45,250 nt of DNA from Candidatus Parachristensenella avicola (GCA_904420205.1 CAJFUN010000018.1:1-45250); one strand, 5' to 3'. Shown: positions 24,229 through 34,000, numbered from the stretch's first letter. Program-made: numbers and translations. Notes: generated by a model from the sequence alone, not told the origin.

Positions 24229-25410
24229 CTAAGCGCTGATGCCGTGCTCGATTCTGAGCAGCCAGGTGGGCTGCAGCACTTTGGCGGCGAATCCGGCAAC
24301 CTTCCAGCCGACAGTGGTAATCTGATCTAGCGGATCGGAAGAGCCGCCGCTGCCTGCGGGTTTGACCAGCGTATGCACGTTACCATTGCCCTCCACATCG
24401 ACGCAGCCATAGGCATTGCGGCCAAAGACCACGGTGGAGGCTACTGCAGAGCCATCGCTGGCTGGGCCGCAGGCCGTTACAGCGGCAGAACTCGTCGGTG
24501 CGGGTGAAGCGCCGGCAGCCAGTTTCAGCTCTGTTCCGTTAGCCGATTCCACATCGTAGTAAGCTGAGCCGATTTTGACGCGTCCGGTTTGGGTTAGATC
24601 AGCGGCTTCCTGCGCGCTTAGTGCCTTAGAAAGCGTCACGGTGGTTGTCCCCTCCGTGTAGGAGGATACGGTCAGCCCATCAGGCAGCGTCGGGGCCTGG
24701 AAAAGCTTGGCCTCCGTCGTTTCGACAAAGACTACGCCAAAAACGCGGCCAATTTCGCCGGAAAAGATTTTTTCTTTGTCTTGGTATTCGGCGACTGCCT
24801 GCCACGTGGTGTCGTCCTGTAGGTCGAAGACCGTGTCCGGTCCGACGATAGCGATGTAGAATTCACGGCCGCCCCGGCTGAAGCGCGGCGCTTTGGCCTT
24901 TTTCAGCGTGCGGACAGCCTTTCGGATCAGGGCCATGGTCAGCTTATCGTCGGAAGTCAGTTGGGCGCGGCGGGTAGCGTCCCCAGCATACATCACGTTG
25001 GTGGAACGATGCAGCTCTTCGCGGATCAGGGTATCGACGGAGAGCCCGCCCTGGTCGGCCATCAGTTCCACTGCGTCGTTCACGACCGGATCGATACTGG
25101 TCATGTCCACCATGTCCGAGATCGCTACATAGCCGCCGTAACTTTCCAGCGTGGCCGTCAAGTTTGTCATGCTCAGGGCCTGGCCTTCAGGCACGACGCC
25201 TTCGGTCAGCGGGCTGGTCACGGCTTCAAAGGGCGTCCACTTGCGGAAGTCCACCGTGCGGCCGCCATTTTTGGGTACCGGTCGCTTTTGCGCATATTCG
25301 TAGTGCACCAACTTGGGGCGCATGTTTTCCAATAGCGTTCGGTCATACCAGGTTTTTAGGCTGGTCGCCTGGAGTGATGCGGTCTGGGTCGTGTTTGTGT
25401 TCAGTGCCAT
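24229..25410 (-). CDS. Major capsid protein, N4-gp56 type
   Basis: 393 residues with HK97-like fold expected. The N-terminal part has the features of the N4-gp56 capsid family: SLKTWYDRTLLENMRPKLVH, then KNGGRTVDFRKW, TPLTEGVVPEGQ-like (here SPLTEGVVPEGQALS), YGGYVAISDMVD and the later GREFYIAIVGPDT. This type is best known in short-tailed phages. A Ser/Ala-rich insertion (about 258-325), perhaps an outer surface domain, interrupts the C-terminal third. AAGGAGG lies 6 bases before the ATG. It lies between the scaffold-like gene and a terminator. Confidence 0.88.
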   Translation of the reverse strand: MALNTNTTQTASLQATSLKTWYDRTLLENMRPKLVHYEYAQKRPVPKNGGRTVDFRKWTPFEAVTSPLTEGVVPEGQALSMTNLTATLESYGGYVAISDMVDMTSIDPVVNDAVELMADQGGLSVDTLIREELHRSTNVMYAGDATRRAQLTSDDKLTMALIRKAVRTLKKAKAPRFSRGGREFYIAIVGPDTVFDLQDDTTWQAVAEYQDKEKIFSGEIGRVFGVVFVETTEAKLFQAPTLPDGLTVSSYTEGTTTVTLSKALSAQEAADLTQTGRVKIGSAYYDVESANGTELKLAAGASPAPTSSAAVTACGPASDGSAVASTVVFGRNAYGCVDVEGNGNVHTLVKPAGSGGSSDPLDQITTVGWKVAGFAAKVLQPTWLLRIEHGISA

Positions 25411-25421
25411 GTTTTCCTCCT

Positions 25422-25844
25422 TTAGATGCGGACATTCGTACCGTTGTGGGCCAGACGCTGAATCTTGGCATATTCTTCGTCGGATAGGTTGTGGGCGTTA
25501 AAGGTTCCAGCGCCGATTGAGTTGGCCGAGCGGGCCGTTGGGGCCACCGGTGTGCGGTTTGTGCCCTCTAGCATTTTGTATAGGTCAATGAGATCCAGCG
25601 CTCCGCGCTGGACGCGTTGAGCCAGCTGCTTGTCCTGGTTGAGCGCTTCTAGGATCGCCCGGGTAATACCGGGGCTGAGGCGTTCCAGCACCTCCAGTAC
25701 CAGTTCCTGGGGCGCCTGTATGGGTGGGGCCTGCTTTTCGTTCTCCGGGGCGGCATCCGCGGCCGGCTGAGCGGTTTGGCCCCCTAGGATGTCGGTCAGG
25801 TTCACATAGTTGCGGGTGTCGTCGTTGCGGTTAAAGGTCGTCAT
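25422..25844 (-). CDS. Scaffold-like phage protein
   Basis: 140 residues, rich in Gln, Ala and Asn. A disordered N-terminus is followed by a helix (ELVLEVLERLSPGITRAILE) and a C-terminal LSDEEYAKIQRLAHNG that resembles the capsid-binding tail of scaffolding proteins. It lies between portal and capsid, the classic scaffold position. GGAGG lies 10 bases before the ATG. The family assignment is by position and composition. Confidence 0.6.
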   Translation of the reverse strand: MTTFNRNDDTRNYVNLTDILGGQTAQPAADAAPENEKQAPPIQAPQELVLEVLERLSPGITRAILEALNQDKQLAQRVQRGALDLIDLYKMLEGTNRTPVAPTARSANSIGAGTFNAHNLSDEEYAKIQRLAHNGTNVRI

Positions 25845-25916
25845 GGATGAATACCTCCTGTTATTTTGCGGGGCCGGGCCCGATGAGCACGGAGTATGGA
25901 ACCCCGATCGTGCGCT

Positions 25917-27584
25917 TTAGGCGGTAGCCCCGGTTGTGCTTGCGTCCGGCTGTGTGGCTGCGGGCTCTGGCAGGACGGCGCGCTTTTCTTCTTCCTCCAG
26001 GATACGAACAAGCTCGTCCGTGTCGCCTTCGAGGTTCAGCATCTTAAAGAGTACGGAGGCTCGAATACCGGTGCCGGCATTCTGGGCATATTGGGCGGCC
26101 TGAAGGATGAGTTCGTTGCGGGCCTGGATGCGAAGTGGGTTGGATTTTCGGATCTGTACTCGGGCCAGGTAGGGCGGGTGTCCGAAACCTGCGGTAATTT
26201 CCCGGCCGCTAAGGCCCACAGTGCGCGCCTCGGTCAGCAGGCGGGTCAGGCCGCCGCTGCGGCCGGTAATGTAAAAGCTCCGTCTAGGCTGGAAGAATTG
26301 GCACATCAGCCAGAGGGCCTGTTGGGATAAGCTGGCGACTGCCTGGCTGGTAGCGGCCAGGTTGCTGCGGGAAATCTTGTTGCCCGCCTCCTGCAGTGCT
26401 TGGATTGCGCTGGCCGCGGTGACGCCCCCGCCGGTTTCGCCCCGGTTAAAGAGGTTTTGACCGCTTTCCTCTTTGATCATCTCCAGGTAGCGCAGCTTGG
26501 CCGTGGCGATCTGCGGGTTCAGTGGAGCGGCTGCCAGCTGGCGTACCGCGCTTTCATTGATCGTACGGGCCGTTAGGATTTCCTGGTCGCAGTCGGCTAC
26601 ATCTGCCGCATTTAGGCCGGAGGCTTCGTTAACCAGGAACCTCTGTCGGGATGAAAGCCGGGCGTTTCGGTCCTCGTAGCGGGCATATCGGTTGGCCGCT
26701 TCCTGAAGCGGGTAGAGGTCGTCGATCATCCCCAGGTAGCGGCCCGATACCTGTCGGTAACCGTCCAGCACAAAGGGATAGCGTCCATGGAGGTAAACGC
26801 CCTGAGACGCTGTGGGTTCGCTGGCGTCCAGCAGTGCGCCGCCGGCCAGATGAGCGGTATGAAGGGTATGACGGCCGCTGGAGGCATCATAGCGCCGGTA
26901 CCAGTATTCCACCAGATGGATCATGGGTTCATCGTCAGGAAAGGAGGGCTCCTCCATCAAGAGCGGCTCGTCCGCGCCAATGTAGGGGTACTGATCCGGA
27001 TAATGCTCGGCAAACCAGCTGCGGGGGTGACGGGATATTTTGAAAATCGCCCGTCCCTGGCGGTAATCGTCGGCGGCCGGATCGGTATAGAGGGCCTCTG
27101 CCGGCCAACGAATCACGTCGATCCCGCCGCCGGGCTCCAGCGATTCGTCCCAAAAGATTTGGTATACGCCCAGCCCGGTCACAAATTTGTCCTCGCATAC
27201 CTGGCGGTAGGTCTGGGCGAATTGACGCTGCTCCAACGTATATCCCATGATGTCGGTGAGATCACGGGCAACATCCTCCAACCCTTCCGTTTCCGGGAAG
27301 AATAGCACCTCCGGCACGTTGTCGCACATATCGGCCACCGCATTGCGGATACTCGTAACCAGCTGGGGCAGCTGCGGTGTCCGCTCGCCGGGCGCTAAGC
27401 GCTGACCGGCATCCAATTCATCGTCGTCCAGCGCATAGATGCGCCGCGCCCGTTGATAGCGGCGGTGATCGGCCCGACCGGCTGTGACAAATCGGGCAAG
27501 CAGCGCCTTTCCCTGGGCTAGGATGCGGCCTTCCAGTGTGGAAAGCGATTGCGCCGGAGCGGCGCGCTCTTCATTTTTGGCCAT
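25917..27584 (-). CDS. Phage portal protein
   Basis: 555 residues, the size of short-tailed-phage portals. It forms the dodecameric DNA channel at a capsid vertex. Recognisable parts include LVTSIRNAVADMCDNVPEVL at about 75-95, VCEDKFVTGLGVYQIFWDES, and the wing/stem region QEAANRYARYEDRNARLSSR. The C-terminus is helical. It heads the portal-to-tail block behind its own promoter at 27710-27737 and a leader with hairpins. In ordinary phages the large terminase gene would precede it directly; here that gene is 14 kb away. AAAGGAGG lies 6 bases before the ATG. Confidence 0.85.
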   Translation of the reverse strand: MAKNEERAAPAQSLSTLEGRILAQGKALLARFVTAGRADHRRYQRARRIYALDDDELDAGQRLAPGERTPQLPQLVTSIRNAVADMCDNVPEVLFFPETEGLEDVARDLTDIMGYTLEQRQFAQTYRQVCEDKFVTGLGVYQIFWDESLEPGGGIDVIRWPAEALYTDPAADDYRQGRAIFKISRHPRSWFAEHYPDQYPYIGADEPLLMEEPSFPDDEPMIHLVEYWYRRYDASSGRHTLHTAHLAGGALLDASEPTASQGVYLHGRYPFVLDGYRQVSGRYLGMIDDLYPLQEAANRYARYEDRNARLSSRQRFLVNEASGLNAADVADCDQEILTARTINESAVRQLAAAPLNPQIATAKLRYLEMIKEESGQNLFNRGETGGGVTAASAIQALQEAGNKISRSNLAATSQAVASLSQQALWLMCQFFQPRRSFYITGRSGGLTRLLTEARTVGLSGREITAGFGHPPYLARVQIRKSNPLRIQARNELILQAAQYAQNAGTGIRASVLFKMLNLEGDTDELVRILEEEEKRAVLPEPAATQPDASTTGATA

Positions 27585-27604
27585 GGTTACCTCCTTTTTG
27601 ATAT

Positions 27605-27629
27605 AAAAAAAGGCCGCGGATAAGCGGCC
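27605..27629 (-). terminator. Intrinsic terminator in the portal leader
   Basis: On the minus strand GGCCGC / GCGGCC with loop TTATCC is followed by seven T. It lies between the portal promoter and the portal gene, so it should stop transcripts unless antitermination or read-through occurs. Confidence 0.8.
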
Positions 27630-27642
27630 GGCGTTAGCATTT

Positions 27643-27705
27643 GCGTCCCCGTGGGAAGAGGAAAGCCCGCCTTAACCGAAGGCGGGCTTATCCTTTTGGG
27701 GACGC
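27643..27705 (-). promoter_or_regulatory. Nested stem-loop in the portal leader
   Basis: An outer 8 bp stem GCGTCCCC (27643-27650) / GGGGACGC (27698-27705) encloses a perfect 11 bp stem AAGCCCGCCTT / AAGGCGGGCTT (27663-27673, 27679-27689). It lies directly after the promoter and before the terminator hairpin, an attenuator-like layout. Confidence 0.7.
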
Positions 27706-27709
27706 TATC

Positions 27710-27737
27710 ATCATATCATGATTTTCATTCGTTGCAA
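27710..27737 (-). promoter_or_regulatory. Promoter of the portal-to-tail block
   Basis: On the minus strand TTGCAA (27737-27732), a 16 bp spacer ending in TGA, and TATGAT (27715-27710). The same architecture precedes the small terminase gene. Confidence 0.65.
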
Positions 27738-27834
27738 CCCCGACTTTTTATCGCATGGCATCTGAATTGACATCGACTGAATGTCAGCAAAGGCAAGGCG
27801 GGGATGTGAAAGAATGGAAATAATCTATATAAGG

Positions 27835-28047
27835 TTAATAATAAAAAAATCGCACTCGAGAGTGTGCGATTTTATCATGATAGCTGTATGCATCTGTGTG
27901 GGAAAGTCCTGATTTAGAGCTGGAATTACCGGGTGAACACGAAAAATTACTCCATTTCTCCGATGCGGTATCGGCAAATGACTGGATGATATAGTAAACG
28001 TTACCATCCACCATAGGACAATAGCCTTTATTTCCATAAATTACCAT
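27835..28047 (-). CDS. Doubtful 70-residue ORF
   Basis: The frame MVIYGNKGYCPMVDGNVYYI continues to SRVRFFYY. Its composition is protein-like (many Tyr and Ser, few rare residues), but there is no ribosome binding site, and its last codons run through a terminator hairpin. It could be a remnant of a larger secreted-protein gene or a chance frame. The rest of the 27.74-28.14 kb stretch holds only this frame and the terminator. Confidence 0.25.
   Translation of the reverse strand: MVIYGNKGYCPMVDGNVYYIIQSFADTASEKWSNFSCSPGNSSSKSGLSHTDAYSYHDKIAHSRVRFFYY
27840..27876 (-). terminator. Minus-strand terminator
   Basis: AATCGCACACTC and GAGTGCGATT pair with a small bulge and are followed by seven T on the minus strand. 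Confidence 0.65.
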
Positions 28048-28141
28048 ATTGGACCCCAAAAGTCAATCTATGTGCCCTGTCTTTCCTTGGTCGAATTGTC
28101 TTAAGTTTCGTGACAGGAAGATACTGCTTGGAAGGAGCGCT

Positions 28142-28396
28142 ATGAAGGAAGAATTGCTGGAAGTTTTGGCTGCCCATGCAGGTTGCCAGTATCTTTCGGA
28201 TCTGCATTTGCCTTGGGCCGTTGTGTCGCTGGCGGATGTGCTGCCGGCTCTGCCTGCGGAGCGCTTCAGCCTCTGGCAGTGGAATGACGCTGTCCAATAT
28301 ATCGCCGGCGTCTCTCGGAGCTTTTCCAGCAAGGAGGAAGCGAAAGCCTTTTTAAGCGATTTCTGCCGCAGCCTTGCGGGGGAGGGACTGCGATGA
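28142..28396 (+). CDS. Small protein of unknown function heading the sipW operon
   Basis: 84 residues, mildly acidic, mostly helical, with no signal peptide: MKEELLEVLAAHAGCQYLSD, later FSLWQWNDAVQYIAGVSRSF and SKEEAKAFLSDFC. GGAAGGAGC lies just before the ATG. Its TGA overlaps the sipW ATG (ATGA), which ties it to that gene's translation. No family is recognised. It may be a cytoplasmic partner or regulator of the secretion operon. Confidence 0.7.
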   Translation: MKEELLEVLAAHAGCQYLSDLHLPWAVVSLADVLPALPAERFSLWQWNDAVQYIAGVSRSFSSKEEAKAFLSDFCRSLAGEGLR

Positions 28397-28986
28397 AAGA
28401 TCAGACGCCCAAGTGCGGGCGCGCAGGCCGAGGATGGGCCCGTGCGGTCAATGCCGGAGCCTGGGTTATAACGGCGCTGCTGTTGCTGGCCGCGCTGCTG
28501 CTGGTGGGCGCGCGCCTGCTGGGGTTAGAAGCGTATGCCGTGCTATCCGGCTCGATGGAGCCGGCCTATCCCACCGGTTCGCTTATCTATGTCAAGGCGG
28601 TGGATCCGGAAACCGTACGGGTGGGCGATCCTATTACCTTTGTCCTGAATGAAGACTTAGTGGTGGCTACCCATCGCGTCGTGGCCATAGATGAGGAAAA
28701 CCGTTGCTTTACCACCAAAGGCGACGCAAACGAAGCAGCCGACGGCGCGCCCGTCCGGTTTGAGAACCTGCTAGGCAAGCCAGTTTTTTGTATCCCCATT
28801 TTGGGTTATGTAGCCGCCTATGTGCGCCAGCCCCCGGGCCTCTATGTTGCCTTGGCCGCCGTGGCCATTGTGCTGACGCTGGCCTTTCTGCCGGAGCGAT
28901 GGGGAAAAAGCAGCGGCCCGAAGCACCGGAGCAAATCCAGCGATGGATTGCCCATAAATCCGCCCTCAAAAGGGGACGAAACATGA
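28393..28986 (+). CDS. sipW: Signal peptidase I, SipW (ER-type)
   Basis: Cleaves signal peptides of TasA-like proteins at the outer face of the membrane. 197 residues. Membrane helix at about 23-43, then YAVLSGSMEPAYPTGSL with nucleophile Ser54, then VATHRVV with His94. The general base is His rather than Lys, which marks the archaeal/ER-type class typified by Bacillus SipW. GDANEAADGAPV is the later conserved block. A second helix lies at about 150-167, followed by a basic tail. The five secreted or wall proteins downstream are its probable substrates. Confidence 0.94.
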   Translation: MKDQTPKCGRAGRGWARAVNAGAWVITALLLLAALLLVGARLLGLEAYAVLSGSMEPAYPTGSLIYVKAVDPETVRVGDPITFVLNEDLVVATHRVVAIDEENRCFTTKGDANEAADGAPVRFENLLGKPVFCIPILGYVAAYVRQPPGLYVALAAVAIVLTLAFLPERWGKSSGPKHRSKSSDGLPINPPSKGDET

Positions 28987-29005
28987 AAAAAGGGAGGAAA
29001 TCCAA

Positions 29006-29620
29006 ATGAAGAGAAAGACCTTTGCGCTGGCCCTGGCCGCCGTCCTTCTGGTCGGCGCCGCCGTGGGCGGAACCCTGGCTTGGCTGACCGATCAAACGGC
29101 GACCATCCGGAATCACTTTACCATCGGCAACCTTGATATCACCCTGCAGGAAACGGATGGCAAGACCACGCTGGATGCCGATCAGGAAACCAAGGTACAT
29201 AGCGATTATAAGATGATCCCCGGCGGCCCGGCCATGGCGAAGGATCCGTCCGTTGTGGTGAAGAAGCTGGATAACGGCGCCAATGTGGATGCTTATGTAT
29301 TTGTTCAGCTGAAGAAAACCGCTCCTGCGGGCGTCAATGTGGATGATTATCTGGACTACAGCATTGACACAACCCATTGGACGCAGGTATCCGGCACGAC
29401 CGATGTCTGGTATACCACCGTTGCGGCGGATGAGGTAGCGGCCGCCAATAAGACCATCCCGGTTTTGACCAATAACCAGGTAACGGTCAAGGGTACGGTG
29501 ACCAGAGCGATGATGGAGGCCGTCGAGGCGGAGGGGCTTGATCTTACCTTCCAGGCCTACGCCATCCAGCAGACCGGCTTTGCGACGGCCGAAGATGCCT
29601 GGGCCGAGGTCAGCAAGTAG
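29006..29620 (+). CDS. TasA/camelysin-like secreted protein 1
   Basis: 204 residues. The signal peptide ends in AAVGGTLAWLTDQTATIRNH, the SipW-dependent pattern (hydrophobic core, then GTLA-W/Y-hydrophobic-T/D). The mature part starts HFTIGNLDITLQETDG and is a beta-sandwich of TasA/CalY type, with KDPSVVVKKL and the aromatic WYTTV near the middle. TasA-family proteins form extracellular matrix fibres; camelysins have been described as surface proteases, but no catalytic site can be confirmed here. GGAGG precedes the ATG. First of four paralogues in the operon. Confidence 0.88.
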   Translation: MKRKTFALALAAVLLVGAAVGGTLAWLTDQTATIRNHFTIGNLDITLQETDGKTTLDADQETKVHSDYKMIPGGPAMAKDPSVVVKKLDNGANVDAYVFVQLKKTAPAGVNVDDYLDYSIDTTHWTQVSGTTDVWYTTVAADEVAAANKTIPVLTNNQVTVKGTVTRAMMEAVEAEGLDLTFQAYAIQQTGFATAEDAWAEVSK

Positions 29621-29632
29621 CGTCGGGAAACC

Positions 29633-29676
29633 TTACACCGCGGTGCGGTGTAATGAATAGGGCTTACTGTGTAAGC
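29633..29676 (+). other. Two hairpins between secreted-protein genes 1 and 2
   Basis: TTACACCGC-GGT-GCGGTGTAA (29633-29653) and GCTTAC-TGT-GTAAGC (29662-29676) are perfect stems with 3-base loops and no T run. They are not terminators. They may stabilise or separate parts of the operon transcript, allowing unequal protein levels. Confidence 0.7.
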
Positions 29677-29695
29677 AAAAGTAGGAGGACCAACC

Positions 29696-30289
29696 ATGAA
29701 AAAGAGACTCATCACCCTGGCTCTGGTCGCCGCTCTGGCGGCCGTGGCCGTGGTCGGCGGTTCGCTGGCCTATTTTACTGACACGACCGACACCAAGAAC
29801 AATGTGTTCACGGTGGGCAATGTGGACATTACCTTGGAAGAGCCTGCTTGGGATGCGACCGGTTCCAAGGATGCCGCTGAAGTATACCCTGGCGAGGCCT
29901 TGGCTAAGGATCCCACGGTAGAGAATACGGGCGCTAATCCCTGCTTTGTCCGTGTTAAGGTGACCGGCCTGGATACCCTGGGCGCGGATAATCTGATCCA
30001 CTATCGTACCAACTATGTGGTCGATGCCCTGGGCGAGGGCTGGGTAGACGGCGGCGACGGATTCTTCTACTATACCAAGGTGCTGGACCTGGACGGTAAG
30101 ACGACGCCGGTTTTCGACTCCATCGTGATCCCGACCACGGTGACCAACGGTGATGCCACGGCTACCTATTCCGTGGATGTGTATGCCGAGGCTGTGCAGG
30201 CTCAGGGCGCTAAGCCCTCCTGGAGCGCGGTGCAGGCCATGAGCCTGGAAGAGATTCAGGCGTGGTTTACCACCTGCGGCATGAATTAA
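29696..30289 (+). CDS. TasA/camelysin-like secreted protein 2
   Basis: 197 residues. The signal region is LAAVAVVGGSLAYFTDTTDT, the classic SipW-substrate pattern, followed by NNVFTVGNVDITLEEP. The mature region has EALAKDPTVENTGANPCFVR, similar to TasA, with a KVTGLDTLG strand and DGFFYYTKVLD. Of the four paralogues it is the closest to Bacillus TasA/CalY in its conserved blocks. AGGAGG lies 9 bases before the ATG. A single Cys in the mature protein is unusual for this family. Confidence 0.9.
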   Translation: MKKRLITLALVAALAAVAVVGGSLAYFTDTTDTKNNVFTVGNVDITLEEPAWDATGSKDAAEVYPGEALAKDPTVENTGANPCFVRVKVTGLDTLGADNLIHYRTNYVVDALGEGWVDGGDGFFYYTKVLDLDGKTTPVFDSIVIPTTVTNGDATATYSVDVYAEAVQAQGAKPSWSAVQAMSLEEIQAWFTTCGMN

Positions 30290-30310
30290 GCTTTTCATCC
30301 TCTCCTTATT

Positions 30311-30345
30311 ACCCTGCTTTCTTCCATGGGAGCAGGGTATCCCCC
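30311..30345 (+). other. Hairpin between secreted-protein genes 2 and 3
   Basis: TACCCTGCT and AGCAGGGTA form a perfect 9 bp stem around a 12-base loop, with a further TCCCC/GGGGA pairing downstream to about 30380. The only T-rich stretch lies before the stem, so it is not a clear terminator. The 168 bp spacer holds no gene. Confidence 0.6.
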
Positions 30346-30457
30346 TACCGCCTGTTCCACAGCGAAGAGGCGGCGAGGGGATGCCCTGCCCGGCAGCGGG
30401 AGAGGGAAGAAGATCCGCGCGGGACACGCGGAGTGAAAAGAAAGGAGTTCCGACGAC

Positions 30458-31030
30458 ATGAAGAAGCGATTCGTTGCGTTGGCCCTGGGCCTGTGCCTGA
30501 TTGCGGCTGCTACCGCCATGGGCACATCCGCCTATTTTACCGCCCAGGAGACGGCTCATAACGTAATCACCACAGGCGGCGTGGCCATCGCGCTGGAGGA
30601 ATGGGCCTCCTTGCCTGAACCGGGCGAGGAGCCGGTTCCTTTTGAGGATGTAGCGGGCGTTATGCCCGGCGCGCAGGTGGGCAAGGTGGTGCAGGTAGCC
30701 AATACCGGCGCCAGCGAGGCTTGGGTACGCGTCTGCTTGGCGAAGTCCATCACGTTGGCCCAAGGGGTGGAGGGCGAGCCTGACCTATCCCTGGTGACCA
30801 TGGATATCAATACGGCGGCTTGGACGGAGAAGGACGGATATTATTACTACAATAAACCCCTGGCAGCCGGCGAAACGACTGAGCCGCTGTTTACCCAGGT
30901 GTCCTTTGATAAGGATATGGGGAATCTGTATCAGAACTGCACCGCCCAGGTAGATGTATCCGCCCAGGCTGTGCAGACGGCCAACAACGGTGGCTCCGCC
31001 CTGGAGGCCGCCGGCTGGCCCGAAGCCTAA
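30458..31030 (+). CDS. TasA/camelysin-like secreted protein 3
   Basis: 190 residues. The signal region ends in AAATAMGTSAYFTAQETAHN. The mature part begins VITTGGVAIALEEW, and the conserved strands VMPGAQVGKVVQVANTGASE and AWVRVCLAKSITL follow. It is more diverged than proteins 1 and 2, and has an acidic Pro/Glu-rich loop after the first strand. AAAGGAG lies 11 bases before the ATG. Only 13 bases separate its stop from the vWA gene, so these two are tightly linked. Confidence 0.87.
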   Translation: MKKRFVALALGLCLIAAATAMGTSAYFTAQETAHNVITTGGVAIALEEWASLPEPGEEPVPFEDVAGVMPGAQVGKVVQVANTGASEAWVRVCLAKSITLAQGVEGEPDLSLVTMDINTAAWTEKDGYYYYNKPLAAGETTEPLFTQVSFDKDMGNLYQNCTAQVDVSAQAVQTANNGGSALEAAGWPEA

Positions 31031-31043
31031 AAGGAGGTAGCCC

Positions 31044-34000
31044 ATGAAAAAAAGATTTCTGGCCTTGCTGCTCTGCTTGGCCCTGGCGCTGCCCATCTCC
31101 GGCTTGGCGCTGGCCACGGGCGGGCAGACGACGCCGGCGGAAACGGCCACAACGGCCGGGGAAGCGGTGACGACTCCGGTGGAAACCGCCACGACGCCAA
31201 CTGAAACGACATCAGCCGCGCCGGAAACCACAACGGCCGTGGACGGGACAACAGCAACTTCCGGTGAAACCACCACAGCTTCCGGAGAGACCACGACCGT
31301 ACCGGAGACTACGACGGGTGCCGAAGATATTACGACGGTACCGGACACTACGGCAGGGGAAGTACCGGAAAACCCCAACGCTATTGATTATAATGCGTTA
31401 TCGGTAGAGCAGCTGGCCGAGATCCTGGATGCTATGAGCAGCGAGGAATTCATGCTGGCCATGGATAGCCTGACCGAGGAAAAGGCGCAGGCGCTGTTCG
31501 ATTATTGGGCAGCACAGCAAGAGACGGATGAAGTAGGCGGAGCTGCGGAGAATTTTACCAATGTTGCGCCCTTGATGAAAAAGGCGAGTTCCGTTGTCAA
31601 AAAAGCCGCAAGGCTCATGACCGCCGCCGCGGATACCACGACCAAGACGGAAGGGTTGGAACTCAATAAGGATGTCACGGTGAACCCGGACAGCACCTAT
31701 ACCATCAACCTGGAGGCTTATACCACTGGCACGGTAACCGGTGGGACGGCTAAACCCTCGGATATCGTGTTGGTGTTGGACGTATCCGGCAGTATGTCGG
31801 AGAATTTCAACAATACCACCTATACCTATAGTCCGGTGAAGGGATCCCATTATACCTATTGGGAGTGGTTTCAGCAGAAGGACGGCTATGGATTTAATCC
31901 TGGAAGAACAACCTATTATATTGCCAATAGCTCGGGTGGATACGACGAGGTGTCCTATCGAGGCCGGGATGACAATGGATACGAATACTATTCCACCGGC
32001 GGCCGGTATAACCGCACCTATTATTACCCGTTGCTAGAGGAGGGGGCGGAGGCCAATGCCAATCGTGCGGAAACTTACCAGGTAGTACAATTCTATACCC
32101 GTAGTACGTCGGGTTCCACTTCCACCAATAAGCTGGCGGCGTTAAAGTCTGCGGCAAAAGCGTTTATCGCTTCTACGGAAAAGCAGAACGAGGGGATCAC
32201 CGATCCTGCTCAGCAGAACCGCATCTCCATCGTGAAGTTTGCAGGGACAAAGTCCAATAGGGTAGGAAATACGACTTATCAAGATGGTTGGTATACCTAT
32301 AATCACACCCAGGTGGTTAAGACCATGACAGCGGTCAACACTGCAACTTCCAGCGAGCTGCAGAATGCGGTGGATAGGCTGACTGCCGCTGGCGCCACCG
32401 CGGTGGATTGGGGATTGGAGCATGCGCAAAGCCAGCTTGCCAATACCGGCAGCGACCGCAATAAAGTGGTCATTGTCTTTACCGATGGCGAACCGAACCA
32501 CGGCAGTGGATTTGATGATGATGTGGCCAATGACGCCTTGAGCACGGCGAAGGCGCTGAAGGATACCGGCACGACGGTTTATACGGTCTGCATTGCCAAA
32601 GGTGCAGCGGTTAACGCTGGCGGGAATCTTCCGGCAAACAGCGGAGACACAAATAAGCTGAACCGTTTCATGCATCTTCTTTCCAGTAACTATCCGAACG
32701 CATCCGGGATGGATCGTATCGGTACCGGCGGCAGCACGGGTGTGTTGCAGGAGGATGGCAGCTACGCAAGCTATTACCTGACCACCAACAACGGAGATTC
32801 CCTGGAAGAGATCTTCAAGAAGATTTCCGATCAAATCGCGACGCCCACCCTGGATCTGGACGAGACCACCCAGATTAAGGATATTGTTACGCCTTATTTC
32901 ACCATGCCCGCGGATGCTTCCGCAGTTACAGTGAAGACGGTTGACTGTACGGGTTTTGAGGGCGATACGCCGTTATGGGACACGGAAAATGCGACCACGC
33001 TTTCGGATGCGGTAACCATCCAAGGCACGGCCATCTCTGTGACGGGTTTTGACTTTGCCAAGAATTTTGTGAATGCTACGCCCCGCCAGGAAGTGACCGA
33101 CCAGGGAGAGAAGAATTTCTATGGCCGTAAGCTGGTAATCTCCTTTACCGTGAGCCCGAAACCCGGTTTCCTTGGCGGCAACAATGTCCCGACGAACGGA
33201 ACGGACTCCGGTGTATACGACAAAGATGGACAGCTGATTGGTTCCTTCGATGTTCCTTATGTCAATGTGCCGGTTGTCAAGCCCACGTTGGAGGTGACGG
33301 ATAAGACCATCTACCTGGGCGGCAGCAAAGAGGTCGCGGTGGATGAACTGTATACGCCCTATACCGTGGCCGAGGGTTGGATGGACGATTTTGTCGCCAT
33401 CAGCTATACCAAGCCTGCATCCATCGATCAGACAGAGTGCGGCGATTACGGTTATGCAGTCACGCTGACGCCGCACCCCGCCCTGGCTACCTCCAAAGGT
33501 ACGCCCGCCACCGCGCAGAGCTCTGATACGGCGACGGCCCATGTTCATGTGCTCAAGCCTTCGGTTACGGCCACGGTCAACGACGTTGTGAAGTACTTCG
33601 GCGAAACCTGCACCCTTGGCGACGGCGCGGGCGGCGTGATTGACGTAACGTGGGCGGATACCCACACGGACCATAAGCCCGGTACGCCGGAAGGCACTGC
33701 GCCCTATGGGGCTGACGACCTTGAATTCGCCTATGCGGCTGAAGGCTTTACAAATGGAAGCGCCTTGGGCAAGAAGGACATGGACGTTACCGTTTCTGTC
33801 GTAAAGAAGGCGGATAAAGCCCCGGTAGAAGCTGCTATCACCACCACCTGCGCCGCAGGCGTTGGATGCACATCGCCGGATACCGATGGAAAATACACCG
33901 TCCATATCAAGACCTGCCAGCTGACCCTGACGAAGGATGGCGGTCAGGAAGGCGATACTTATGTGTTCAACATCAAGCGTGATGGCCAGTTCTACATGAC

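Noticed and set aside
29633..30763. 376-residue minus-strand frame across the TasA-like genes
   Set aside because: Crosses three plus-strand genes with clear signal peptides and ribosome sites.
32973..33905. 310-residue minus-strand frame inside the vWA gene
   Set aside because: Shadow frame of the large surface protein.
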